Origin: Pigoraptor vietnamica
Lineage: Eukaryota; Opisthokonta; Filasterea
NCBI GenBank assembly: GCA_943704525.1
Contig: CALSCQ010001223.1
Location: 1 to 13,760, forward strand
DNA length: 13,760 nucleotides
Direction of reading: 5' to 3'
The translations under genes were made by a program, and so were the position numbers. Within the stretch, counting starts at the first letter, position 1, and the number at the start of each line of letters is the position of its first letter. Below the pieces are notes generated by a model that saw only the letters and a list, made by a program, of their open reading frames with translations, was not told the DNA's origin and searched no databases. Shown in pieces: positions 1 to 10,964 of this stretch.

Positions 1-16
1 CCACACACACACACAC

Positions 17-55
<39 letters not shown>

Positions 56-235
56 GACAGTCACACACACAACACACACAGACACACACAAACAACACAC
101 ACACAGACACACACACACAACACACACACAGACACACACAAACACACACACAGACGCACACACACAACACACACAGAGACACGACAAACACACACACAGA
201 CACACAGAGACAAGACACACACACACACAAAGCAC
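1..235. repeat. Compound CA/TC/CAGA microsatellite in COG2 intron 9
   Basis: (CA)n with a (TC) run at about 17-38, then CA units interspersed with CAGA. It lies downstream of the exon 9 donor (268/267), so the COG2 transcript reads it as GU-rich intron. The intron continues beyond the window. Confidence 0.9.
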
Positions 236-268
236 GCACAGGTGTAGCATTGTTACAAGCCCGCGCAC

Positions 269-3125
269 CTGCAGCGTCAGTCGCCAGTACTTGTCCACGA
301 GTGGTTGAAGGAAAATATTCCCGTCCCAACATCGCTCGAGTGCAGACCACAGCGCCGCCGATTGCGGAAGCACGAAGCCTGACGAAGCACCGATTATATC
401 TCACCATCAGTCCTAGTCACACACGAAGAAAAAAAAATGCGAACGCGCCGTCTGCAAAGACTTGTGTGCAATACAGCACACGCTTACCGTCCGCCTGTTG
501 ACGCTGCATGGGCTGCGCGAGGGACGCCTCGTACGCAATCGCGATTTCTTGGAATCTGCACAGCACGAGGTTTGCTTTTGAGTTTCTCTGTTTGGGTTCA
601 GTACTTCTAGGTAGGGGCTACGTAACACACGAAGGCGATATTTTGATGGACGGCGTGCACGATGCCACGGCGTCACGTGATCAAAGGGCGCACCTGAGCT
701 GGAAGTAGACCGGGAGGCTCCATCGCTTGGAGAATTCGACAAACGACGGGTGCGAGCGCAAAAGTACGACCGATTCGACGCTCCCGCAGAGAAGCTCGTA
801 CTCGGCAACAAACGCCGCCACTGCAGTGTAATTCTGCGGCCCATTGGGGGAATTCCGAGTGAGAAATGCTCGATGTCGCATAAAGCACCTAACGCGGAAC
901 ACACAATACATGTGCACACACACGTACGGAGCCCATATGCACCCACTCTACCTCAAAAATGGCACTATATATATACACACACACTCACAACACACTCGAC
1001 CACACCCACACAGCACAAACACGCAACACACCTTGTGAAATTGGTCCGCCACGCCCGCGGCGAAGAGCGAGGGAGCCTGCGTAAGGACGGCCTCCACAAA
1101 CGACGGCCAAACGGCGCGCACGGGAAAGTCGAAGCCACGGATGTTCGCGGCGGTCGCAATGGCGGCGACGCCCGCGCAGCTCGTCGACACAAAGCGGAGC
1201 ACGGCGCGCAACATGCCGTCGAGGTCACGTGATGCGGCGCGTTCAGTCACCGTCTGCGTCGCAAGCGCGTGTGCACGTAACAGTGTGAGCATGCGCCGGT
1301 GAAGTGTATGAGACGGGAAAGGCCTGCACCCCCTCCCCTCCCCCTTCCCCCGCTTATCATGAATAAATGCGTTCACAGTTCACCTGTCGCATAAAGGGCG
1401 TTGCAATCCACGCGCGGTACAGCTGCTCTGCCTCTGCCGTTCGGTCGATGAGCGCATACGTTCGCAGGCACTGGCGCAGCGTCTCTGTGTTGGTGGTGTC
1501 AAGGCTCTGCTTGAACGACGACTGAAGACCCGCCTGCAGTGTGTCCGCTATGGCGGAGATGCGCTGAAGACATTTGGGAAAACGCGCGACTGTCAGTCAA
1601 GATACAACGTGAACATAATGAACCTTTACATACATGCAATCACGCTAAGCACACGCACTCGTCCCCCCCCCCCCCACCCCCCCCCCCCCCCCCCCCCCCC
1701 CCTTCCTCTTTCTCTCTCTAGAAAAAAAACCCCAACCACACACACACACACACACACATGCGCGCGCGCGCTCACAAACGCACACATAAACGCACCGGGT
1801 GGATGGCGCGGACAAAAGGATAGTCGCGACCTTGCGACACATAGAACTGCAGCTGGTTGAACTCGCCGGCGACGCGTTCGATGAGGTGTGCAGTGCTGTC
1901 CTCTTGCGACGCACTGCCCGCACTGACGGGACTGTGGGATGGGCGAGAATAAGATCAGGCACAGAGGATTGGCGCGGGAGATACGAGCATCAAGGCGAAT
2001 AGTACATTACACACAGACACACAGACACACAGACACACAGACACAGACACAGACACACACACACACACACACAAAGGAGGGTCAAATGCAACGACCACAA
2101 AGGAGTAAAAGGGCGCGCCACGCACCGGTCAGCGGGCGCCGCGGGGGTTGCAGCGCTCATTTTCGCGATGAGTTTTTCGATCTTCTCCACAGACGACGCA
2201 ATGTTGAGAAACAAATGGAGCACCGCCTGCGCACGTTTTTATGCCGCGCGTTACGCAGGGCTCTCTCTTCTCTCTCTCTATCTCGACATAGGGGGTCGAT
2301 TGACAGCTGCCTATGATTTGAGCTGCTCCGCCTTCACTCAAGCGATACCGCCGAAAGCGAAGGCAAGGCAGCAGTATCTCACCGCAGACACCCACACGCA
2401 CATATACACACATTGTCGCACATGCGCATGCACACACCTTCTTCTCGCGGATATCTGCGCGCTCCTGCAGGCGGTCGTTGACGGCGTCCAGCGCCTCAGT
2501 CAGCGTCGCCCGCACGGCCTGCGAAGCTCAGTATCAGAGCGCAATATCCGAGAGAATGGAGGGTGCGGCAGGGCACAGCGCACGTGACACGCACGGTACT
2601 TCAGCACTCCGCGCATATTAAACGAACGGACACAAACAGCCATTCGCAATAGCGACACACAAGGGCGCGCACACAGCCATGCGCATGCACGTACAGAAAA
2701 CACACAGCGCAGAGTCCCCAGCAACCGTCATAGCCACGGCACCATCGTTCCTCTGCGTAGAGGCGCACTGCGCGCGCACCCACCACGACCTCGTCCCTGA
2801 TTTTGACCATGGGCACGCGAATGTCTGCGATGGCCCTCTCCATGCCGACGAGGTTGCTCGACAGCTTCACGAAGTCCGCGTAGTCCTGGTTGATGAGCTC
2901 CACAAGCTCGCTCTTCAGCACGCGAAGGTACTCGCGGAGGTCCACGCGCAGCGTCTCGAGGGGCACGCGGCGCCGGCACTCGGCCACAAAATCATCCACC
3001 TGAAAGTCGCGCCGCACGAAATCATCCTTGTTGAAACACGCCGCGCGCGCGTGCGCGTGCGAGAGAGCGCCCTCCCCTGCAGCGCTCGCGACACTCGCGC
3101 CGCCACCGCCAGCGAGGGACGCCAT
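269..3125 (-). CDS. COG2: Conserved oligomeric Golgi complex subunit 2, N-terminal 460 residues (partial)
   Basis: Lobe A subunit of the COG tether, which captures retrograde vesicles at the Golgi. Nine exons join in frame (1380 nt), in transcript order: 3125-2784, 2518-2438, 2226-2126, 1931-1796, 1563-1384, 1253-1032, 833-694, 555-488 and 378-269. Every junction is GT..CAG. Exon 1 carries the family signature: FNKDDF, DDFVAECRRRVPLETLR, then ELINQDYADFVKLSSNLVGM. Later landmarks are SSVEKIEKLI (exon 3), ERVAGEFNQLQFYVSQG (exon 4), LRQCLRTYALIDRT (exon 5), a VWPSFVEAVLTQAPSLF stretch (exon 6), KRWSLPVYFQLR (exon 7) and RCWDGNIFLQPLVDKYWRLTLQ (exon 9, shortened here: ERCWDG, YWRLTLQ). All are collinear with animal COG2. 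The start at 3125 is chosen by homology; an in-frame ATG at 3203 would add 26 residues. Human COG2 is about 738 residues, so roughly 280 lie beyond the left edge. The acceptor of exon 4 could instead be six bases further in. Confidence 0.95.
965..1031. repeat. TA/CA-rich repeat at the 5' end of COG2 intron 6
   Basis: TATATATATA followed by imperfect CA units up to the donor at 1031/1030. In transcript sense the intron starts GTGTGTTGCGTG and remains GU-rich for about 60 nt. Confidence 0.8.
1329..1351 (-). repeat. G-quadruplex motif in COG2 intron 5
   Basis: The minus (sense) strand has four G tracts of 5, 5, 4 and 5 bases with loops of 2, 1 and 1. It begins about 32 nt downstream of the donor of a 130-nt intron. 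Confidence 0.75.
1663..1702. repeat. 40-bp poly-C (poly-G in COG2 sense) tract in COG2 intron 4
   Basis: 13 C, one A, then 26 C on the plus strand, followed by a TC-rich stretch and eight A. Homopolymers this long are error-prone in sequencing, so the exact length is uncertain. Confidence 0.85.
1737..1771. repeat. (CA)n-(CG)n alternating tract in COG2 intron 4
   Basis: About 34 bp of unbroken pyrimidine-purine alternation: CA units to 1758, then TG, then CG units. This is a classic left-handed (Z) DNA candidate, 35 bp from the poly-C tract. Confidence 0.85.
2010..2073. repeat. CA/CAGA microsatellite in COG2 intron 3
   Basis: ACAC-AGAC units grade into pure CA units. In transcript sense the order is a GU run and then GUCU units, about 50 nt downstream of the donor at 2125. 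Confidence 0.85.
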
Positions 3126-3207
3126 GGCCGCATGAGCAGTGCGTGCGCAGCGCACTCGCTGAAGGCACATCGCACCAACAAGAATCAGCTGGGATCGCCG
3201 CACTCAC

Positions 3208-3225
3208 CACGTGACATCACGTGAT
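3208..3225. promoter_or_regulatory. Tandem E-boxes one helical turn apart
   Basis: CACGTGAC at 3208-3215 is followed by the palindrome ATCACGTGAT at 3216-3225. The two CACGTG cores start exactly 10 bp apart, so bound bHLH dimers would face the same side of the helix. The flanks fit USF/TFEB (CLEAR) or Cbf1-type binding. The pair is about 83 bp upstream of the COG2 start and about 320 bp upstream of TSC2. Confidence 0.5.
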
Positions 3226-3328
3226 GAAACGGAACGCACCACACGCTCCGCTCATGCACACGTAAAACAACTGCAGAGCCGACTGAAGCGACAAACGGCC
3301 GTTGGAAAGTGACAGTCGTCCGCGGGTG

Positions 3329-3334
3329 CACGTG
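3329..3334. promoter_or_regulatory. Third E-box (CACGTGAC context) in the shared promoter
   Basis: CACGTG core followed by AC, about 207 bp upstream of the TSC2 start. It has the same flank as most E-boxes in the window. Confidence 0.4.
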
Positions 3335-3540
3335 ACAAGCACTTATACTGTGTTCGGGCGCTGATCGCACTTCGTGGACACACTTACAGCAAATGGCGTA
3401 GGCTGCGCTCAACGTGCCCCGCGCGGGTGCGTCAGGCGTGTGCCGCACCTTCACGTCGTCGTCGTCGTCGGCGCCGAGTGGGCGTGCGTTCTCTGTGTGT
3501 GTCTGCGTATCTCTTGCGGAGGACCGCCTAATCAGCGGCG

Positions 3541-6500
3541 ATGGCGTCCACGGGCGGCGCAGGGGCACGTGACCCCCTTCGCGGCGCCGTGGCACGGCTG
3601 CGGCAGCGGCTGTTTGGGGGCGCAAACAAGGGCCAGCCCATGCCCGCCGCGAGCGCCGCGTCCTTCGACGAGAACGACCTCCGCGCGGTTGTCGCGGAAT
3701 TGCGCGCGAACGCGGCGATGCCGCTGCCCTTTCGCCTGCGCATCGTGAAGGATCTGTGCGAGGTGGTGGGGCAGTATCGCCTCGAAACGGACGAGCTCAT
3801 TCCCATGTGGACCGCCGTCCAGGACTTGCTCGCGGAGGATCTGCCGCCGGAGGCCACGCAGGTGCGTGTGCGTGTGCGTGTGCATGTGCGTCTGAGTGTG
3901 CGTGCGTTTGTGTGAGTGTGCGTGCGTTGTGTGCGTTGCGTGTGCGCCACGCGTTTCATTTGTGCTTGTGGCACTCTTGGGAGTTGCGCACGCGCGCTGT
4001 CCGTGCATGTATGCACGCACTTCATTCATGTCTGACTGCCACGACGCCTACTCCCTGTCTGACTTCCGCGACGCCTGCTCCGCAGTCCGCCCTAACCCTC
4101 ACCTTGTGCCGCAGACCATCTTTCAATTCATGACCGTCCTCGCGGAGACACAAAACGAGCGTCTCGGTCAGCTGCGCGGGACGTTCTTCGCTGCCGTCGA
4201 AACTCAGCGCGTGCGCGACGCCGACCTTCCCCTCCAGCTCGCCCTTCTCGTCCGCCTGACGCAGAATGGCCGCGATGCCTCGTCGTTTGAGCTTAAAGTG
4301 GGGCCGCTGCTGCTGCTGTGGCGATCGCCCATGTCACGCCTTGGGCACATCCGCGAGTTCCTGGTGCTTGTCGGCAATTTCGTGCGCTTCAACATGGCGT
4401 TTCTCGAGGCAGAGTGCGTCGCGGGCCTCATTCGGTACGCGTGCCTCGTGTGCACCAGCGGCCACGAGGTCGAGAACGTCGGCGCGGGGCTGGACGTGCT
4501 CGACGTCATCGTGCGCTACGGCTTCATTCCGTCGTCGTGCCTGTCGGCGCTGGTGCGGGTGCTGTGCCGCACGCTGAACGTGGAGCAGTTTTGCGACACG
4601 AGCTGGCGGACGATGCGCAACATATTGAAGGGGCCGCTCGGGCACACTACGATCCGCGCCATGTGCGACATCTTGGAGGATCCGAACAACAAGGGCAGCA
4701 CTGCCGCCGACCCAAACAACAAGGGAAACACCGCCGTCGGCCTCCTCCGAGGTGCGTGCGGCTGTGCTTGTTCGGGGCGCGAATTCGTGCTTGTTGCGCG
4801 AGTGCGTTGGCATGTGTGTTCAGTAATTTGAGTGTGCGCGTGATGCCGTGTGTATGATTGTGTGCGTGTGTGTCGCACGTTTGTGTCTGTACGTATGATT
4901 GATATGTCGTATGTATGAGTAGGGGCATGACTCTTACCTTGAAGTCGGATGTCCTGCGCGAGGCTCACGAAACCCCATTCACCCAGGCGCCGTGTTCTAC
5001 ATTGGGATGGCGACGTGGGGCGCACAGCGCATACCCAATTTGAAGCAGCCGGTGCTCTCTGTGCTCCCGTCCTTCCTCAGCGCGCTTGCGTCGCAGCACC
5101 CGATTGTCGCGTACGAAGTGGCCCTCTCCCTCTCGCGGCTCGTGAAGAAGTTTGGCATGGACCTCCCCTGCCCCCATTGGGAACTCATCATGGACGTGCT
5201 TGAGGCCGTGCGCGCGTGCCTCCCGCGCTCGGCGTTCGAGGACGGCTCGCCGGAGGTGCGCTTCTGCTTGCGCGCCGATTCTCTGCTGCCACCCACATGT
5301 GCCCTTTTGCGGGTTGCGTTTTGCGGATGGGTTTGTTCTGCGGCGTACTCACAATGTGCATCCCTTGCGCTTTTTTCTCCTCTAAATATTTCAACACGCG
5401 CTTCCCCGCAGAGCTCGTCGCTCCTGCAAGTGATGGACAAGGTGGTCGAGACGATCGAGGACTACTACGTGCAGCAGCGCTACAACGGCACGTCCCGTCG
5501 CCTCTTTGATCTGCTGGAGGCCTACAAGCACCGACGGCCCGAGTCCTCAGTTATTCTGCTGCTCAACTACAAGGCCAGCCAGCTGCACCCCGCCACCGAC
5601 GGCTGGCTCGCCAACATGCGCGCGTTCCTCGACGCCTACCTCCGCCGGGAGACGAGGCGCCACGTGCGTCTCAAGGCGCTCAGCGTGCTTGCGTCGGTGG
5701 CGGCGAAGGCGCGGCACACGTACCTCGACGAGCTCCTCTCGGAGGCCATCCCGGACTACCTCGAGAACCTCCCCTCCGAGCGCGATCCCGCCGTGCGGCA
5801 GATGGGCATCGAGCTGCTCGTCGACATTGCGGTCGACTGCTCCGCGCGCCACTTTGTGCCTGTGCTGCACCTCATTCACCGCTCCGCATTCCCGCCCCCC
5901 CCGCCCGCCGAGGGGGTGCCGGCGGGCGAAGTGCCGGCGGCCGCCGCCCCCCACGTGACCGAGGAACCCAAGAGCCCTTTGCCGGAGAAGGACGCCGACA
6001 GCGCGGCGTGGGCAGCATTTACCGGTCTCGTGGCGGTGTTCCGCAACAAGCTGATGCACCTGCCGACGTCGCAGGCACTGGTGCCCTTCAATCTCCTCAT
6101 ACAGGGCCTGCGCGAGCACTATTTGCACCTGCCCGACACGAGGGCGGCGAAGGGGGACGTGTCGAAGGCGGCGGGAACGCCCGTGGACAAGCTGGACAAG
6201 GGCACGGCACCCGCCGCCGCCGCCGCCGCGCACCCCCGCGCCCTCTCGTCCCGCGTGCGCCTGACGCTGTTTGCGTTTTTGCTGCGCATTCGCGCGCATG
6301 CCGATGGTCACGTCTCCGCGCCCTCGGGCGGCGCGCAGGGCGAGGCCCTTGTGAGCCCCCACCTCACGTGCGGATGCGCGCCTGTGCCGGGCGTCCGCGA
6401 CAGGGCACTCGCGCGCCTGACGTCCCCCTCGGAACAGGCGCCCAGCCCCCTGTCGGCCTCTGCGTCGGGAGGGCCGCCGTCGCCCACCACGCCCGTTTCC

Positions 6501-9500
6501 GAGATGGAGGGCACGGGCAGTGTGGGGGATAGCGCCGACGGGAGCGCAGCCGATGCGTCGCTTGCGATGGAGGACGTGCTCTCTGTTGTGGTCGAGTGCC
6601 TGCGCAAGGAGACGGACTGGGACATTTACGCGCTCGTGCTGCGCGAGCTTCCCGGGATGCTCCTCTGCAGCCGACTGTTTGCGGGCGTGCCAGCGGCGCC
6701 GTTCGTCGGGCTTGCCTCGACGCTGACGACGAAAATGTCGCAGGGAGCGCTCGCGGACACGGTGGTTGCTGTGCCCACGGGGCGGTCACGCAGCGAACTC
6801 CACGTGCACGCCGCGCGCGTGCTGACGGCGCTGGCGGCCTACCGGCAGCACCTGACCCAGGCGCAGCAGGAGGACGTGATCATGTGCCTGGACGCGGGGC
6901 TCACGTCCAAGTCGGACGACGTCGCGCGGCTGTCGGCGCACGGCCTCATAGTGTGCCTGGGCGACCTCCACGCGGCGATGCGGCGGAGGATTCGGTGGGC
7001 GCTCGTGGATGACTGCATCATCCCTGCATATGCTCAGTATTGTCTTTTTCCCTCTAATTTTCACGTTTCATTCGGTGCGAACTTTGCGCCTGCTTCTTGC
7101 ATGACCTCTTGCGTACACGCTCTCCCATCACTCGTCTGGCCCTTCCCCTCCCCTCCTCACTCTCGTTGCCGCGCTTTGAGCAGAGAGGTTCTCGAGCGGC
7201 TGATGCGGTCTACGATTCCCTCGCGCGCCGGGATGTCCGTGCTGGGCTTTCTGCTGTGCGTCGTGCGCGTGCCTTCCCTCCACGAGAAGCACGTGACCGA
7301 CGACAAGTATAATATGCTCCCCTTTGGCATTGCGCTGCAGTTTGTCGCCGCCGACAGGCCCTCGAAGGCGCCGCCGCACCTCGCCGCCCTCGCACTCCAG
7401 GTGGGTCACGTGGTCTGTCGGACATGCTTGCCATTGTTACCCCGTCTTGTGAGGCTTAATCTTAGTGGCATGTGCTTGCCCTTCGCTGTGCCTGTGCGCG
7501 GCAGTCGGCTGTGCTGGGTGTCCCTTCCCTTGGCTGACGACGGGCATACGCAGGTCATCAACGTGTGGTTCCTGCGTTGCCGGCTGCAAGACCGCCGCAA
7601 GTACGCACGGTACATTGTCAAGGGCCTCGTGCAGCACCCGAAGGAATCCCACGCGCCCCCGCGCGACCTCGACGAGGACACGGAGGTCTGCATCGACCTC
7701 CTATCGCGCCACGCGTACGGCAACTGCGCCGGCGTGCCCGACCGCACGCCCATAGCCGATGTGCTCCTGCGCATGTCCGTGAGCCAGTCGTGGATAGTGG
7801 GCTCGGGCGTCGTCACCATCCGGACGTCCCCGACGGGCTGGGCAGAGGTGGTCGTGCGCCGCGCCACCGGCGTCGCGTCGTTCATTGTCCGCCCGCAGAA
7901 CAAGCAGTTTCTCGAGGAGGACCTGTACACGGGCGGCGTCAGCGCAGTCGCGGCGGAGGCCGGTTTCCAGGGCGACTCGGACGGCACCCTCAGCCCCGCC
8001 GCGCTGCAGCAGCAGCTCGCACTGATTGCGGACCGCGAGCGCGAGCGCACGTGGGCGCGGTCGGCGGGCCCGTCGCCCCGCGTCGCCCCGGTGCCGGACG
8101 CTGCGGTCGTCGCGCGCCACGGGGTGCCTCCGCCTATTGCGCCAGCGTCTGCGCCGGTGGCTGCCGCACTGCAGTCACACCCGCCTGCGGCGCAGGGGAC
8201 GACGGCTCATGAATCGGACGACAGTCACGTGACGACGCGGGAAGCAAGGGATGCCGCGGAGGGACGTGGCGACGGCGAGGAGAGCGAGGGGCGCACGCAG
8301 CGCAAGACGTCCGGACAGGCGCAGCACCGCCCATCTGTGTCCGTGTCCACGCCGCCGCTCGAGACGAAGAGCCGCGCGGCGTCCTTCTCGGCCGCGGAGC
8401 CCCGGATGCTTCCGTCGGTGGACGGGCACAGGAGCGCAATTCCGACCGACGCCTCGCAAAACGCGGTGTCTGCCCACGCGGCCCCTGCGCCAGAGACACC
8501 CCTGTCGAGCGACCCCATCACCGTGCCTTCGTCGGCGATCGATGCGATGGTCCTGGCGCGCGCACCGTCCACGGACAAGCCGCACCGTGCACACGCCAAG
8601 CTCAGCCGCGAGGTGTCGCTGATGGCCGGCGCGGGCGGCGTGGCCCTGATTGAGTCCCTCGGCCTTGCATCGCTGCCTGACTGCACACCGCCGCGACACG
8701 GGGCGCTTGATGTCATCGAACTGTTGTCGTCTCCGCCGCGCGACGGCGAAGCGGTCGACCTCCGCGCGTCGCTGTCGGCGTTTTCCGACGCCTCTTCGTC
8801 GTCGCCCGGGAATGGCGCGCGAAGGGAGCTCGGGGAGGGGCGCAAAGAGAGCGCGACGGACCTGCTCGAGTCCCCGCCATCGTCGGCGCTGATCGGCACT
8901 TCTCCACTGTCGTACGCGCCACTCCTGTCGTACGAGGACGAAGACGACACGGTGAGCGGGAAGGACGGGCGGCGACGGGACCGCAAGTCCAGTCGAGGGG
9001 CACCGGACGTTGTGGGCGTCGCCGCTGCGGCGTATCCCCCCGTGTCGACTCCCAAGCTGTTTGTGGACGAGGGTGCCGCGGGTGTGGCACGCGCGGCACA
9101 GCAGTGGGACAGTGGGCTGGACTCGTTTGTGCTCGACGCGATCGACGGGCGCGGCGATGGGCACTCGGCGACACCTGCCGCTGCGCCGCGGCTCAGCCAC
9201 GGCCACGCCCACCACGTGCATGCGCGGGTGCCAGGCGCACCCACGAGCATATGGCCGTCTGACGCGTCCCCTGCGCCAGCGAACAGCGGTGCGAGCCACG
9301 CCCCATCACACGACAACAACACCCATGTGTCGTCGTCGCATGCACCGCACGCGCACTCTGAGCACTCGCCTTCGCATGCGCCCCCGCCGACGCTGTCTCA
9401 CGCCGGCGCTTCATCGTCGTCACTCGGGGCTGCTGCCCCAGCGTTCGCGATCCCTCCGTCGCATGCGCACCGCCACAGCGATCCCTTCCGGTCGTCGCGG

Positions 9501-10925
9501 ACAGGGTCGCCGGCAGAGTCGCCGCAGCAGCCGAGCAGCCCCACGCGCAAGCTGTCTCGCCGCGACCTTGCGTCCGACTCCGCCGCGCCGTCGGGCAACG
9601 GGGCGCTGGGGGCCCTCTCGTCCCTGTCGGCGCCTGCATCCGGGGGCGTGGGGGCGGCCGGGGGCAATGCCGCGCAGTCGTCGTTCCTGCAGGGCGTGCT
9701 GGCGGCGAATGCGGGCGGCGCCGCGGGGGCGTTTCCCTCCTCGGTGCCGTACTCGGTGTACCCGTCGCACATTCTGCTGCAGCTCACGCACTTTGCGGGC
9801 GTGAGCGAGCGCCCCATGCTGCTCAAGAGGGGCGAGGGCGCCGACCGCGCGCTCAGCGTGCTCGACCGCCTACCGGCATGCGAGACACACAAGGTATGGG
9901 TCGATTATTCTGGCCATCTGTCCACTGCGGGTTTGCTGCTGTGGTGCTTATGGGTGTTATTGCGTTGGGCATGTGTTGCGTGCCCTCTCGAACAAAAACT
10001 GTCGCTTGCATGCGCGCAGATTGGCGTGATCTACGTCGGCCCGAGCCAAACGGCAGAGGCGGAGATTCTCTCGAACGACGGGGGAACGCTGCGCTACCTG
10101 GCGATGCTGCAGGGCATGGGCCGATTACTGCGTCTCAGGGGCGCGAGCGAGTACACGGGGGGCCTCGACCGCGTCGACGACTCGGACGGCGCGTTCGCGT
10201 TTGCTTGGCAGGACGACACGACACAGGGTATGTGCGCAATCGCGTGTTGTTGGGATGCATTGGGGTGCGTGGATGTGGCATGTGTGCGCGTGTGTGCATC
10301 GTAGCACTTACCCTTATGGCACCCGCAGTGATCTACCACGTGGCCACCATGATGCCGAATCGCGAGTCGGACATCCACCGCAACAGCAAGAAGCTTCACA
10401 TCGGCAACGACTATGTCACGGTCGTATACGACGACTCGTCGCGCGGGTACGCGTTTGGGACCGTCAAGGTGGGACGCGCGTGTGCGCCGCGTGACTGAGT
10501 GCTCGAATGATTGTGTGCTGGGCTTGCTAGAGTTATGGAGAAGTGCATCGAGTGCTTACGCGCACTGTTGTCGCAGGGGCAATTCAACTTCGTGGAGGTC
10601 GTTGTGCGCCCCGTGGATGACGTCACCAACGAAGTCTTTGTCCAGACGAGCGAAGGTAGTGCATGCCACTTGTTTGCGTCGTGTGCATGCGCCCTGTGCC
10701 CCTCTCTCTGCGTGGGCATGCCACTGACGAGGGGCTTGCACACCCTTCCATTCGCAGCAATGCAAGAGTTTGTACCATTTTCGGAGCCCGTCCTCATCTC
10801 CAACGACTACGTTGGCGAATATGTGCGGCAGATTGCGCTGCAGGCCAATGTGAGCATGGCATGGATTGCGCTTGTCTTGGCGTTTGTTAGTTTGTTAGTT
10901 TGTGTGTGTGTGTGTGTGCTTGTGC

Positions 10926-10964
<39 letters not shown>

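Larger units (their letters stand above)
3126..3540. promoter_or_regulatory. Divergent promoter shared by COG2 and TSC2
   Basis: This 415-bp spacer lies between the two start codons and must hold both 5' UTRs and promoters. It contains CACGTG boxes at 3208, 3218 and 3329 and a (CGT)n run near 3448-3466. There is no clear TATA box near either gene. Transcription starts are not visible in the sequence, and an untranslated first exon for either gene is possible. Confidence 0.7.

Noticed and set aside
1-235. CRISPR array or telomeric repeat
   Set aside because: Units are dinucleotides with irregular interruptions and no unique spacers, and they do not match G-rich telomere units. The tract lies in an intron.
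750-1232. Plus-strand 160-codon frame
   Set aside because: It is the complement of COG2 exons 6 and 7 and CA repeats; the minus strand carries the conserved protein.
2260-2292. Plus-strand pyrimidine tract plus AG as a splice acceptor
   Set aside because: It lies within intron 2 of the minus-strand COG2 gene, and no plus-strand coding continuation is supported.
2601-3203. COG2 starting at the upstream ATG at 3203
   Set aside because: The extra 26 residues have no counterpart in COG2, and the region overlaps the E-box-containing promoter side. The ATG at 3125 is close to the conserved N-terminus, but the longer start cannot be fully excluded.
8175-9322. Long antisense reading frames (365 and 374 codons) opposite TSC2 exon 6
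   Set aside because: They overlap a conserved gene in GC-rich DNA where stops are rare, have no recognisable domains and are Arg/Ala/Pro-rich translations of the linker.
4992-10304. A single uninterrupted 1770-codon coding exon
   Set aside because: Homology to human tuberin breaks at four places where a GT..CAG segment fits exactly. Removing these restores gapless matches such as THK|IGVIYVG, and the frame leaves the GAP domain after 10227.
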